DNA of 64,000 nucleotides from Siderastrea siderea (Eukaryota; Cnidaria; Anthozoa; Scleractinia; Rhizangiidae), in NCBI GenBank assembly GCA_964030785.1, contig OZ034971.1, forward strand, positions 13,733,079-13,797,078, given 5' to 3'. Positions 21,300 through 32,607 of this stretch are shown in pieces; position 1 is the first letter of the stretch, and every line of letters begins with the position of its first letter. The position numbers were made by a program, and so were the translations under genes. The notes below the pieces were generated by a model. The model was not told the DNA's origin. It was given only the letters and a program-made list of their open reading frames with translations, and ran no database searches.

Positions 21300-21768
21300 T
21301 ATTTTTTTAATAACCATAACTTATTTAACCACCACAAATATTTTACAGCCGCATTATAATAACAGAAACAACTACATGAACTAATATATAGCAACAAATG
21401 CATTATAAACAAATCAACTAAAAGAAACAGAAAAGTAGACAGTTAAGTGGTCTAAACAGAAACAAGGTCTCGGATCTGCTCCTTGTCTATTTCGAGCTTA
21501 TTTTTCGAAAAAGCTCGATAACCGCTAAAACAATTTTTAGCGTCAACACAAATGTACAGTTTGCCCAAGTAAACAGTAGTTGATGCCTTGAAATGATGTT
21601 TTTTGCCGTTTAAGGACCTATAAGATATCACCTTCTCAAAGGCTAATCTGTACATCATTTTTGGAATTCCACCAATATGCAAAATCGGACCAGAATAGTG
21701 TGGTGTAATGACATTCTACAAAGACGTGTATGAGCGTTTGACTGCAGTTGCAAAGGTAACATTTGCCA
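21300..21768 (-). pseudogene. LINE reverse transcriptase C-terminal remnant, 3' part
   Basis: Minus-strand reading with frameshifts: a Cys-rich pattern NGKCYLCNCSQTLIHVFVEC, then FWSDFAYWW, then GKKHHFKASTTVYLGKLYIC. This is the usual C-terminus of L1/Tx1-type LINE polyproteins. It continues the remnant at 26183-26690. The two halves were separated by the Mutator-like insertion. Confidence 0.7.
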
Positions 21769-21777
21769 TTTTCGGCT
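21769..21777. repeat. 9-bp target duplication TTTTCGGCT (left)
   Basis: Identical to 26174-26182. Removing the element and one copy rejoins the LINE reading frame as RLAENGKCYLC. Confidence 0.9.
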
Positions 21778-24700
21778 TAACCTGAGATCAGGCCGAATTT
21801 TAGCATCGCTCTCATATTCTCTTACGTTGGTCGCTCGCGAAAATAGGGCCTGATACAATCTCTCACAGGACCTTGTGCAGGCGGCCAAATTTTGGCCGCG
21901 GGAATCTCGTAACCTGATTGGCCCTTAAACAATAGAGCTGTATACGGAAGTAAATTGTCTACGTGACTCGCTCACAATTTCGATCCGATCGCCATCGCCA
22001 AGGAACAACCAAGGAACAAGTCTGCCGAAGTAAAATGTGCTGCTCTAATAAGTTCTCGTCGTTCTAGGAGGATTATTACCATTTCTTTCTCTCCTGAGTA
22101 TGGCGTTCGGTTTGACGCAAGCTGTCTCTCTCCTGGAGCAGAGGATTACAGCAGCAGTGAAGTATGTATTTCGTTTTATCGCATCGTGTCTCGGAATTTT
22201 TATTTGACGGCTTTCAGCTAGTATTGATAATATGAACAGAGAAGTGGTTGTTTCCGCGTTTTACGAAACAAAACGAACAGCAGACGAACAAGTATCTTTC
22301 GCCGAGAATGATCAACAAGTCAACCGATAATTCGGTAAACTTAACGGTAAACTGATGTTTGGCGAGAGCTGCAATCTAGTCGCAATAACGATTTTCAGTT
22401 TATTCATTCAGTGTTTAATAATTATGTCGTTTTATTGATCTCTGACATTGACATCAAAGGATCTCACTAGTTTTATAATAAATGTTCTTCTTGTTAAAAT
22501 TCGCTGCTATTTAGATATAAAATTCGCTGCTAATCTCAAATATTTATCACTTCTGAAACTAAATTATAATACAAAATACTCGTTTGTTTATAAACGGTTT
22601 TATTTATATCGTCATTCTAAAGAATGAAACTGAAGGTCAGGGGGGGGGGGCTGGCAGCGAGGACTGGAACCGAGTTTACATGATCGCCCCAGTAAAGAAA
22701 TTTGGCCGAGTAGGACTGTGTACTAATTTTATTCCAAACAAACATGGCGGTGGCGAGAAAGGAGAATTAGCCGAATTAGCCGAATTAGGCGTTATTTGGT
22801 GTACGCGCGTTTGTGTTGGTTCAGCATTATTTCCGTTATTCCAAGTTTAAACATTCAAGGGAAGGTTTCGATCGCTTTTTTTTTACCTTTGTTTCTATCT
22901 GATGTGGTTGCCCTTTCTGCTTTTTCTGGTACTGATTTTACGAGTTTTGAAGCATTTTCTGACACATTTCACAGCGGCCAGGTTCGCTCTCCTCTTTCAC
23001 TAAGAATTGTCGCTCGAGACTTTGTGCTTGTTTCAATTACATACACTGCAGATTTTTCTTTCTTTATAGGAACTACCCAGGAGGAGTCAACAATTAATTG
23101 TGGAGGTTTTGTTGATCCAAATTATTTTCTGTTTTGCCCAAGTTATGTTACTACCTTACAGTCTACAAGAGATTTTTTCATGTACAGCTCTCTAGAATCC
23201 TTAAATGGTGAAAAGCTGAGAGGTGATGTTTACAACACTTTGCTCTTTGACTTCGCCACGTGAGTCACAGATATTGCCTACAGTGTGTAGGTATACCTGA
23301 TAATAAAGCTCATTATTTTGGAGAAAAAGGTGAAATATTTTTTCATTTAGATTTTGTCTATCACACCTCTGGTGTGAGAACTGAAAATTAAAGGGGCCAG
23401 GTTGCTCAACTGACAGCAATACTTCAGCCAGTCATTTCACATATTTACTTGGTGACCTTGGCTTCATATATTGCACCATGAATGGGTTTGTGGGAAATTG
23501 GCATTTGAATTCTGAAGGGACTTGAATTTTTCTTGACAGTGCAATTGATGTTGAACAGCTTTTGCAAACAAAACAATCATTTGGGGGTGGAGTTTGTAAA
23601 GGTTCCGACAGTCTGTAAGGTAAAGATACTCTGGCAAACACACCATCACTTTGGATCTGGCAGGCGTTGGTTATCCAAGATGCATGTTGATAAATATGTT
23701 TTTGGGCAAAGGTTTTGGTTGTACAGGGACTTTGACTGATGACATATATATATGGACAGCTATGTTAATCCTTAATTTTCTGAAAACACTTCAAAAGGAC
23801 TGTTGCACGCTTAGAGCAACCATGGTTGATCAGCCATTCTGGGGTTATTTCACAGCTCCTTTATAAACAGTTACTGAATGCATGCCAGCCTCGTTTTGAC
23901 ACCCAGCAATACAACACTGTTTTGACCTGTTTTCCCCTACCTTATCGGTAACAGTTCTGAAATAATGATCCTCACAGTTAAATGCATTTAGCTTGAGCAC
24001 TTGAAAAAGCAAACTTGAAAAGATTCAGTCTCGACCAGGATCAAATTTGCCTTTTCAACTGCTCAAGTTGAAAACATTTAAAAACTGCAAGCCCTTTATG
24101 GCCACATTTGTTACATCAGGCAGTTCACACCTGATTTATTTCATATGTATCCATCTTCAAAAAAACTGAATTCTTGGCAATTGGAACTGTTTCCTAATCA
24201 GAAGTACAAATGTCTCAAAGGGTGTGAGCAGAAGTCAATTGCTCTTTTAACAGAAGGGACAGTTTAGAACTTTTGCATTGTCTAATACTCCATTATTGCA
24301 TAGTTCACCTGGTGTTACTGAACTCAAACTACAAATTTTTCACTGACACTTAAGAAAAATGGGCCTGAATGTCTTTCCTTTGAATTAAGCTTCTTGTACA
24401 GGTTACAGGCAAAAGACAAAAAATCATATAATTGCAAATCCTTCAATCTTTTCAGATTACTCTAGCAAATGTTTATAAACCTTCTCATTGGACAGTTGCA
24501 TGCGTAATGTGGGAAAATGCTTGGAAATGTGATAGTTCATTGCATTTTCCATTGAATTAAACTTAGCATGTAAGTACAATATATGGAACTAGGGAGTTTT
24601 CCTAAACCTAGGTGTATTTACTTTGCCAATTCTTTAAGTTCTCTTATCAAAACAAGCAAACCTCAGACAGCTCTGTTTGTAAGGTTAAGCATTCTTCTTT

Positions 24701-26173
24701 TGTTGGTTGTCCTTTATAAGCTATCCTTTCCAGTTGCAAAATTCTATCATCTCAAATGTTCTTATTTTTCTTGTAACTGCAACCAACCAATATATTCGCA
24801 GAAACAACTGCCGCCAAGAAACACTCAAGCCAAAAAAAGAAGAATTCCATAAGAGAAACGTGGTGTTTTACACGTAATTACGCTTACAGCTGTAAATAAG
24901 ACGCAAAAAACTTGAGACAAGTGCATGTGAAAGTTCAAGCCCATTTTTATTACATTCTAAGCCTTCGCATTCGATTTTGTGCCTTCATTGTGAAACAGAC
25001 TTAAAGAAGACTCGCAATCGAAATCTCCTCTTTTCGCTTTGTTGGCTGGAAGATTCCACAGTTTCCACAGTAAAAAGATTCTTATAAATCTTCCTGAGAT
25101 GACGAAATCCACAATCATCTGCTAGAATATAGTTATAACTTGAGCGTAGTTTGTTCAACACTCAACTGGGAAAAATCTCAGGCCAAAACTTGTCACTTGC
25201 ATCTTCAATATTGACTGCTCTACTAACCTAAAATAAAGCTGGTCCTTCATTCCATCGATTTTGAAGGTCTCAGAAACAGAAATGGATCGAAACGGAAGGT
25301 CGAAAGCTGCAACTTTAATGCCATTTCCCAGGTCAAGTGGCTGTTGACACCGCGAACGTTTATGTTTTCGATAACACAACCATGACGCTCATGTTCTTGA
25401 CATAATACACAGCAGGAGTGTACACAGATCCAGAATTAAGAGAAATGTGGTGCCCAAACGCTGTACTGTCGCCAAAAACACTAACAGCAAATAAACAATA
25501 ACAAAAAACGAATTCCTTTTCCACGATCGAGTCACCACGAACAAAAAAACATATTCTCGAGTAGTTCCCGCGAGACTTCGTTGCATTTCGCGCATGCTCG
25601 TTAGAGTTTTTGAATGATTGACAGATTTCTTTACTGGGGCAACAAAGGTAGCTGCCAGCCCCCCCTGCTGAAGGTATTTCTCTAATTGCCCAAGTTTTTT
25701 TACGCAGAAAATCGGTGACAAATGCGTAGAGAATATAAGCTTACCACCTGAAACGAAGGGATTCAAGTATGCAGCATATTTTGGTACATGACAACCTCGT
25801 CGTGTATTGAATTTTCATTCAATTTCAGCTCAGACAAAGCAACCATGTACAATACCGGAACCTTCAAGTTAGCAATCGTGTAAATTTGAGTGCTAGTGCC
25901 TAGAGGATATATCGTAGCCTATGATTTTCTTATTTTTGCCGTTATTTGCGTGACTTTTTGCGAATTGCCGTTATCGTAAATTTGGATACCAAGGATCGTG
26001 CAAGCAGAAGAAATTTTGATTGGCTGTTTTGTTGAATGTCAATCAAACAAAAAAGTTGGCGGTAGACATTCCGTAGAAGAATTGTACCTAGTATCAGGCT
26101 CCTTTTTTCGTTTCGCCCGTCCCGCCTGATTGTTTCACCGAGCGAAACGAAAATAGAGCCTGATCGCAGGTTA
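21778..26173. mobile_element. Mutator-like (MULE) non-autonomous element
   Basis: Inverted ends TAACCTG(A/C)GATCAGGC at both sides and a perfect 9-bp target duplication, the size typical of Mutator-like elements. It sits inside a LINE remnant and itself contains a hAT-like insertion, so its own length is about 1.36 kb. No transposase recognised. A short plus-strand reading from ATG at 22099 (MAFGLTQAVSLLEQR...) ends at a GTATGT donor-like site and could be a first exon, but this is weak. Confidence 0.8.
22638..25667. mobile_element. hAT-like non-autonomous element nested in the MULE
   Basis: Ends are CAGGGGGGGG and CCCCCCCTG with a further inverted stretch (CTGGCAGC ... GCCCCAGTAAAGAAAT). 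The 8-bp target duplication CTGAAGGT is exact on both sides (22630-22637 and 25668-25675). CA/TG ends plus an 8-bp duplication indicate the hAT superfamily. The 3.03 kb interior shows no recognisable transposase. Its longest readings (for example 22796-23263 plus, 25389-25766 minus) match nothing I know. Confidence 0.82.
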
Positions 26174-26182
26174 TTTTCGGCT
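26174..26182. repeat. 9-bp target duplication TTTTCGGCT (right)
   Basis: Partner of 21769-21777. Confidence 0.9.
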
Positions 26183-26690
26183 AACCTATCCCTGAAGAGC
26201 ATGCTTTTTGTGTACAAGTTGTTGTGTTTGATTTTAAATTGAAACATTGCCAATCTGACATCTAAAGTTAGTTTTAAAAGAAGCTCATGAATGCTAGCGA
26301 TTTCTTGAGTAGTAAAAACTGCTTTTTTGAGTCTGACTTCAGAGGTCGGGCATCTGAAAAATCTTTTTTGTCATTACGATTCTACATTTCTTACTTGAAA
26401 TATCATGCATATCAGTGATAGGACGTTCGCTGCCGTTTTTTGTAACTTCTATGTTGTTACTAGCTTTGAGTGTCTTTTTCCAAGACATAGGGATAGCATT
26501 TAATAGTCCTAAGTATTGTAAGCAGTTTGTCGTTATGCCAAAGGTACGCTGGAATACATTCAACGACATAAATTTTCCATCCTTGCTTATCAAATCCTTT
26601 ATACAGTTAACTCCCGCTTCATACTATGACTGATAGAAAAAAACTGGTTTTTCCTGCGACTGTTATATCTTGATTCTTCCAATTTGATTT
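26183..26690 (-). pseudogene. LINE reverse transcriptase remnant, 5' part
   Basis: Minus-strand reading KDGKFMSLNVFQ..., NCLQYLGLLNAIPMSWKK..., then after a frameshift LTLDVRLAMFQFKIKHNN and LYTKSMLFRDRLAEN. This is the conserved region downstream of the RT domain in L1/Tx1-like LINEs. The copy is 5' truncated at about 26690, where the host repeat resumes. Confidence 0.75.
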
Positions 26691-26699
26691 TTCCTCCGT

Positions 26700-29640
26700 G
26701 TCCGTGACTATTAATAAAGAATGTGTGGAGAAAAGAACAACAATTCAATTCAGTTTAATTCATTCAACTAAACAATTCAAAGCACTGATTGTGGCACATT
26801 CTCCCACAGTTTGTTATCTGTCGTATATACTGGATTGAAAATTGTAAATTGTCCTGCGAAAGAGAAAAGGCTGGCTTTTCTCAGTTTTCTCTTTCGGAGA
26901 GAACGGAAAAGGTTTTTATTGTTTCAAGAGAAAAGACTTCAGTTTCGATAGAAAACAAGAAAGGCTTCGCTTTCAAGAGAAAAGGCTTCGGTTTCATGTT
27001 AGTGAACACGTCAGAAATCACAGTAAATTATCATGAAAAATTTATCCAAAAAAGTACAGTAACACTCGGTATGCGGATGGTTTTCTCCTGTGAGTCTGAG
27101 ATGAACTTATCAATCCAGCAGCACATTCCTGTTCAATAGCGGCCCCTCTCTCCCCCCCCCCCCCTCTGTGTAAATTATAGTGTGGCACGTCACATGATTA
27201 TCAGGTTTTTCGAAAAAACAAAAAAGGAAAAACCGTAATTTATTATTCAAAGGCACTTCCTTTCATCTCATACGCACTTAATATACAGCTCTGTTGTTTG
27301 AATTTTAATGTCATCTCCTAAAGGAAAATCTTTACATCTGACCAATTAAATAAGCTTTCTGTAACAGCGATGTAACTGGGTTTTCAGGTAGGTATTCGTT
27401 GTGTTTGTTTTATTCTGTTTTGGCGAAATACATGATTGTGTAATGAAAAGGTAACTAGATCAGTGTGGAGTGAGTGGAATCACCCAGCCTTGGTATATTC
27501 AAGTATTATAGGTCTATGGAGCTAGTCGTTTCGCTTTATTACCCCACTCCTGCGCCATTTTACTATAAAAGGTCAAGAGAACGCGCAAAATATGCCACGG
27601 TATCACACAGTAAAATTATGCAATGCACTGCAAAATCCAGGTTTCACAGGTTTTCTGGCCGAAGGACTGGGAAAACCAAATTTTGATGTGACTTTTTCAA
27701 GTGGAATAACAAATCTCATTGCTCATTACCCTTCGAGGCTCGGAAAAATACTACGCAACTCGCAAAATATCCGCGCGTATTATATGTTAAACCATCAAAT
27801 AAGATGTATATGTATGACAGTGTTCTGGGGGTTGAAGTTATATCTAAGAAATAGCAAAGAGCCAATGCTGAATATTTAATCATCTGGAATATTCAGTATT
27901 ATGATTGACACAGATACTAGATTTCTCCGTGAGAAAAGTTGGTTTTTCTCAGTTTTTCTTTCGCAGGGAACAGACAAGGCTTCAGTTTCAATAGAAAAGG
28001 CTTCGGTTTCAATAGAAAAAGCTTCGGTTTCAATAGAAAAAGCTTCGGTTTCAAAAGAAAAGGCTCCGGTTTCAATAGGAAAAGCTTCGGTTTCAATAGA
28101 AAAGGCTTCGGTTTCAATAGAAGAAGCTTCGGTTTTAAGAGAAAAGGCTTCGGTTTCAATAGCCTTCTTCAGTTTCAATAGAAAAAGCTTCGGTTTCAAG
28201 AGAAAAGGCTTCGGTTTCATGTCAGTGAACACGTCAGTTAGCAAAAATAAATTGTCAAGAAAACACAATAAATTATCGTAAAACAGTTTACCCAAAAAAA
28301 TACGCTAACACTTGGTATGCAGATGGTTTTCTCCTGTGAGTCTGAGATGAACTTATCAAACCAGCGCCTCATACCTGTTGTACCCCGCTCCTCTCCCCTT
28401 CCCCCCTGTGTAAATGACAGCGTGACACGACACACGATTATGAGCTTTTTTTGGAAAACGGGGAAAAATCCTAATTGATTATTCAAATGTACTTCCTTTC
28501 ATCTCATTGCGAACCGCACTCACTAAATATACAGCTCTGTTGTTTGAATTTTAGTGTCATCTCCTAAAGGAAAATCTTTATATCTGAACGATGATATGAG
28601 GCTTCTGTAACAGCGATGTAACTGGGTTTTCAGGTAGGTATTCGTTTTGTTTGTTTTATTCTGTTTGGGGGAAATAAATGATTGTATAACGAAAAGGTAA
28701 CTCGATGTGGAGTAATGGAATCATGCAGCCTTGTTATATACTTATGGCTCTATAGCGCAAGTCATTTGGCTATATTATTCAGTGTTCAAGGGGTGGAAGT
28801 TATATCTAAAAACTAGAAAGGAGCCACTGCTGAATATTGAATCATTCTAAATATTCCGTATCATGATTGTCACAGATACTAGATATGTCCTTGACTATTA
28901 GTATAGAATCTAAAGAGAAAAGAGCAACAATTCAAAGCATTGAGTGTGGTACATTCTTCTTCAGTCAGTTATCTGACTCTGTACTGGGTTGAAAATTGTA
29001 AATTGCTCCGCGAAAGAGAAAAAGCTGGCTTTTCTCACATCTCTTGTTTGAATTTTAGTGTCATCTCCTAAAGAAAATTTTTTGAACTGAACGATGATAT
29101 GAGGCTTCTGTCACAGCGATGTAACTGGGTTTTCAGGTAGGTATTCGTTTTGCTTGTTTTATTCTGTTTTGGCGAAATAGATGATTGTATAACGAAAAGG
29201 TAACTAGATGTGGAGTAGTGGAATCACCCAGCCTTGGTATATTTATTACGGGTCTATCACGCAAGTTATTTGGCTATACTATTCAGTGTTCAAGGGGTGG
29301 AAGCTATAACTGCGCAATAGTAAAAAGCCATTGCTGAATATTTAGTCATCCAAAATATTCCGTATTATGATTGTAACAGATACTAGATATGTCCGTTACT
29401 ACTGATGAAGAATATGTGGAGAAAAGAACACTCCAAAGCAATCTTTTTAATCACGAAGAACTGGGCGTGGTACATTCTCCCTTAGTTTGTAATCTGGCGT
29501 CAATACTGGATTGTAAATTGTTCTGTGAAAGAGAAAAGGTTGCACATTTTTGGTTTCATGTCAGTGAACCCGTCAGTTGGCAAGAATAAATTTTCAAGAA
29601 AATGCGGTACAACTTGGTATACGAAGGATTTTCTCCTGTG
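26700..29640. repeat. Dispersed ~1.2 kb repeat units 2(end)-5 (unit 1 cluster)
   Basis: Continues the interrupted second unit and adds anchors GTAACTGGGTTTTCAGGTAGGTATTCG at 27371, 28618 and 29120. The last spacing is short (deleted unit). Units share TTTCTCAGTTTTTCTTTCGCAGAGAACAG, a GGCTTCGGTTTC minisatellite, GTGAACACGTCAGT, a C-rich run and CACATGATTAT. No coding capacity is conserved among copies. Confidence 0.88.
27975..28220. repeat. 21-bp minisatellite (GGCTTCGGTTTCAATAGAAAA)
   Basis: About a dozen head-to-tail copies. The unit is 21 bp, a multiple of three, so several frames on both strands stay open and give low-complexity ORFs. Other copies of the dispersed repeat carry only 1-3 units. 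Confidence 0.92.
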
Positions 29641-30098
29641 GTGTCAGATGAACTTACACATACTTGTTGCGTGACCGCACGAAAACCTTGTACTAGTTCT
29701 TAAGTCAGGTGCGCCTTTGTGTGACTGTTGAATAGCAAAATCTCGTAATATTACGCGATTTTTCTCTCTAACTTTTCTTCTTCAGCTGTTTTTCCGATAT
29801 TCCATGTATCAAGTACAAAACACCGCGGAACTTGACATGGCATCCAATTTCCTTATAAGGCAAAGTACCGACTTATTTTCTATTTACCCTTTGTTCGGTG
29901 GACCAACAAGAACGCTAGAAATTCAAAAACCGAGATTGAAAATTTATTAAAATCAGTTCACTTCAGCCTTCGGTCAATTTCAAAGACGTCTGGAGATTGG
30001 CTTTTAAAGAGTTTTCTGGAATTGTTATTAAAGAAGAACTGAGTTAAGAATACAAAAGAATCTGAATCCGGGGTAGGGTACAAGGTAACCGCTCTAGT

Positions 30099-30137
<39 letters not shown>

Positions 30138-30442
30138 CAGGCAAGTGATTTCTTGTCACTTCCTTTCTGTGGCTTACCATTCGTAGGCTTAATTTTTGAG
30201 TATCTTTGATGATGCTCGAATATTTTTAACATTGATAGCACAACTGCCGTAAATGATCTGACAGCAAGACCAAGCGATTACAGAGGCGGAAATACGTGGT
30301 GGTTTTTTCGCTTATTTCCAAAACATTTTCAGGGCGAGCAAGTATGAAAACAAAACTAAAATGTCATAGAATTTTTATTTTTAATAATCAAAATGTTAAA
30401 TTATTTGATCTATAGTAGCTTAAAATCAAACTCCCAGCATTC
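29641..30442. other. Upstream region of gene B
   Basis: Closely similar to 58990-59797 upstream of gene C and presumably contains the promoter and 5' UTR. A (TTG)n tract at 30099-30136 directly precedes TTTCAG, which could be a 5' UTR splice acceptor. No TATA box or transcription start can be fixed from sequence alone. Confidence 0.55.
30099..30136. repeat. (TTG)n microsatellite
   Basis: About 12 TTG units; the matching tract upstream of gene C (59457-59491) is slightly shorter. Confidence 0.95.
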
Positions 30443-30533
30443 ATGGCGAGGAGTCCAATTACAACTGCAAGTGAGAGTGACGTCACATCAGCTGCTGCGG
30501 ATACGCTGGATTTTGATGACTTCACTTTAAGAG
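30443..30533 (+). CDS. Gene B exon 1 (start codon)
   Basis: ATG at 30443 in the context TTCATGGCG, the first in the conserved block. The same ATG exists in gene C. The exon ends TTAAGAG before GTGGGG, leaving one base that pairs in phase with exon 2. Confidence 0.75.
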
Positions 30534-32571
30534 GTGGGGTGAAACATGTTTGTTATTTTCCAAAGGAAGTTAATAGTGTAGGGGGATAACAAATGTTCGC
30601 TCGTAACTGTCAATAAATACTGTTAATTCCTTGTCAGCTCATTAGGAAAAAGCCCAATTACAATACAATCGTCTCCGATCGTTGATTTTGTGTTTATTAC
30701 TTATAAAGTAAACTTAACATTTTGAGGTTTTTCTACATTTGAATAAATTTCTTTTCTAAGACTGAAAGAAGCTGATTTTTAAAGACCCTTATAACTACCG
30801 TAATTAACTATGACGATAGGAGTTAAAGGTAAGTATAATTACTTTCCCGTCAGTGAGTATTTGGGACTCCAATCGGCTATTGTCAGAAAAAAATGACCGA
30901 AGAAAAAGGGTCAAGTTTCGTCCAATTGGTACTTTATTTTAAAAGACCGTTCTAACGTCACTTATTAACTACGACGCTACATGTAAGTTAGAGTTTAATG
31001 TTTAATGTCATGTTATTTCAGCAATAGCAGAGGTCTACAAGAATGAAGGTAATGATCACTACAAAAAGAAAGATTTTAGCTACGCCATTTACTTCTACAC
31101 GGAAGGAATTAAAGTGAACTGCAAGGACGAAGAACTGAAGGCCAAACTCTACAGCAACAGGGCGGCAGCACACTTTTATTTGGGTGAGAAGTTTTGCGAT
31201 TTTCTATGGCTTTTCAAGGTAAGACAAATCTCAGGTTGAAGTTACTTATGCCTTCATCAACCCAGTACTGACTTTCCTTTTCATTTCTCTTCTTGTATTT
31301 GTCACAGGAAACTACAAAGATTCACTGAATGATACAAAAGTTGCCACTGGCTTACAACCATGTTATGTCAATGCGATTGTGAGAGGTGAGATTTCTGTTA
31401 CTTAGTGACATATTGAATCTTATACTTATAATTTGTCTCCTAATACGGCTGAAAAAAAATAAAACTGACACTTTTCACGCAGTCAGTCACTAGAGACTGG
31501 GCTTTTGGAAGTATTTCGTAACTCTTTAAGCCATACAGCTAGAAACAAATACACAAGAATTAAAAAGAATCTGTTATAAGTCAAAATTCCATCTGAACAG
31601 GGGTAAGGTGAAGGGTAAGGAATCGACGAGATAACTGATTTACATCATTCCGGGCAAACCAAGCTTGATCCAAGTTCAGAACTTCTTCCGCATAGATATC
31701 GTATTTTACAAGTAGAGTCATGCAGCTAAATTTCTGCAGGATGCCTTTATTAACAGGAGACAAAAATGATGCTGAACTTACATTATTTTATCTTATTAGG
31801 AGCAAGTGCATGTTTTGAGCTGAATCAGTTTGAGGAAGCCATCACCTGGTGTGATAAAGGATTAGCAGTATCCTTCACTATAGATTTCTGCTTTTGTGTC
31901 AACTTTGAAAACCGGGAACTATTATGCTGTTTACACCTGGGCTCTCTGTCATGAACCCTGTTCGTGACAGGTGATTTAGGTTCGGTTCAGGCGTCGTACT
32001 TCACATGAGCCAAACTGAATTCGCCGTAGTGAAATGCTGTTGTAATTGCATAACACTTTATTTGGGACTATAATAGCAATATTCAGTGTTTGGAATTCAA
32101 GCTACAGGGTATGTCACTCGCATGTTTTATACATTACTGGTCACACTATAAGGTTTCAACCATTCACTGGCGCTGTTATATTCAGAAATACGTTAACATA
32201 AATTATCCATTTGATTCGGCTCATGTGAAGTTCGGCGTCTGAATCAAAGCTGGTCCACAGCCGTTATTCTCGGCTGAGCCGATCCAAATTCAATCAGCCG
32301 TTTCGAACTGATTCAGACGCGTACTCACGAACTAAATTCATGTGCGCAATACTTACTGGGGTGCAATCATTTTACTTACTTGGGTGCAAAGAGCACAGCG
32401 TCAGACATGAGGTCTTGTGCAAATGCCCTCCATTATTGCCGGTTTCGCAACCATCGATAAGGTGCCCCGGCCGGGTAACACCTAGGGTCCTTGGTAGAGT
32501 GAGCTACCTGATTCTTCAAAATCCTGATCCTAGAGTATTTCAGACAAAATCAAACCTTAAATTAAGGGGGT

Positions 32572-32607
<36 letters not shown>

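Larger units (their letters stand above)
29640..31970. repeat. Segmental duplication, 5' gene part (pairs with 58990-61450)
   Basis: Collinear with 58990-61450 through the upstream region, exons 1-4 and introns 1-3. Exon 2 differs at 8 of 162 positions. Similarity ends shortly after exon 4. Confidence 0.92.

Noticed and set aside
22796..23263. 155-codon ORF inside the hAT-like element
   Set aside because: Low-complexity, Phe/Ser-rich, no motif, no splice or start context. It could be a captured fragment but cannot be supported.
27876..28295. Overlapping ORFs of 80-139 codons on both strands with KASVSIE- or ETEAFS-type repeats
   Set aside because: They arise from a 21-bp minisatellite whose unit is a multiple of three, so stops are absent in several frames. 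Other copies of the dispersed repeat do not preserve the frames.
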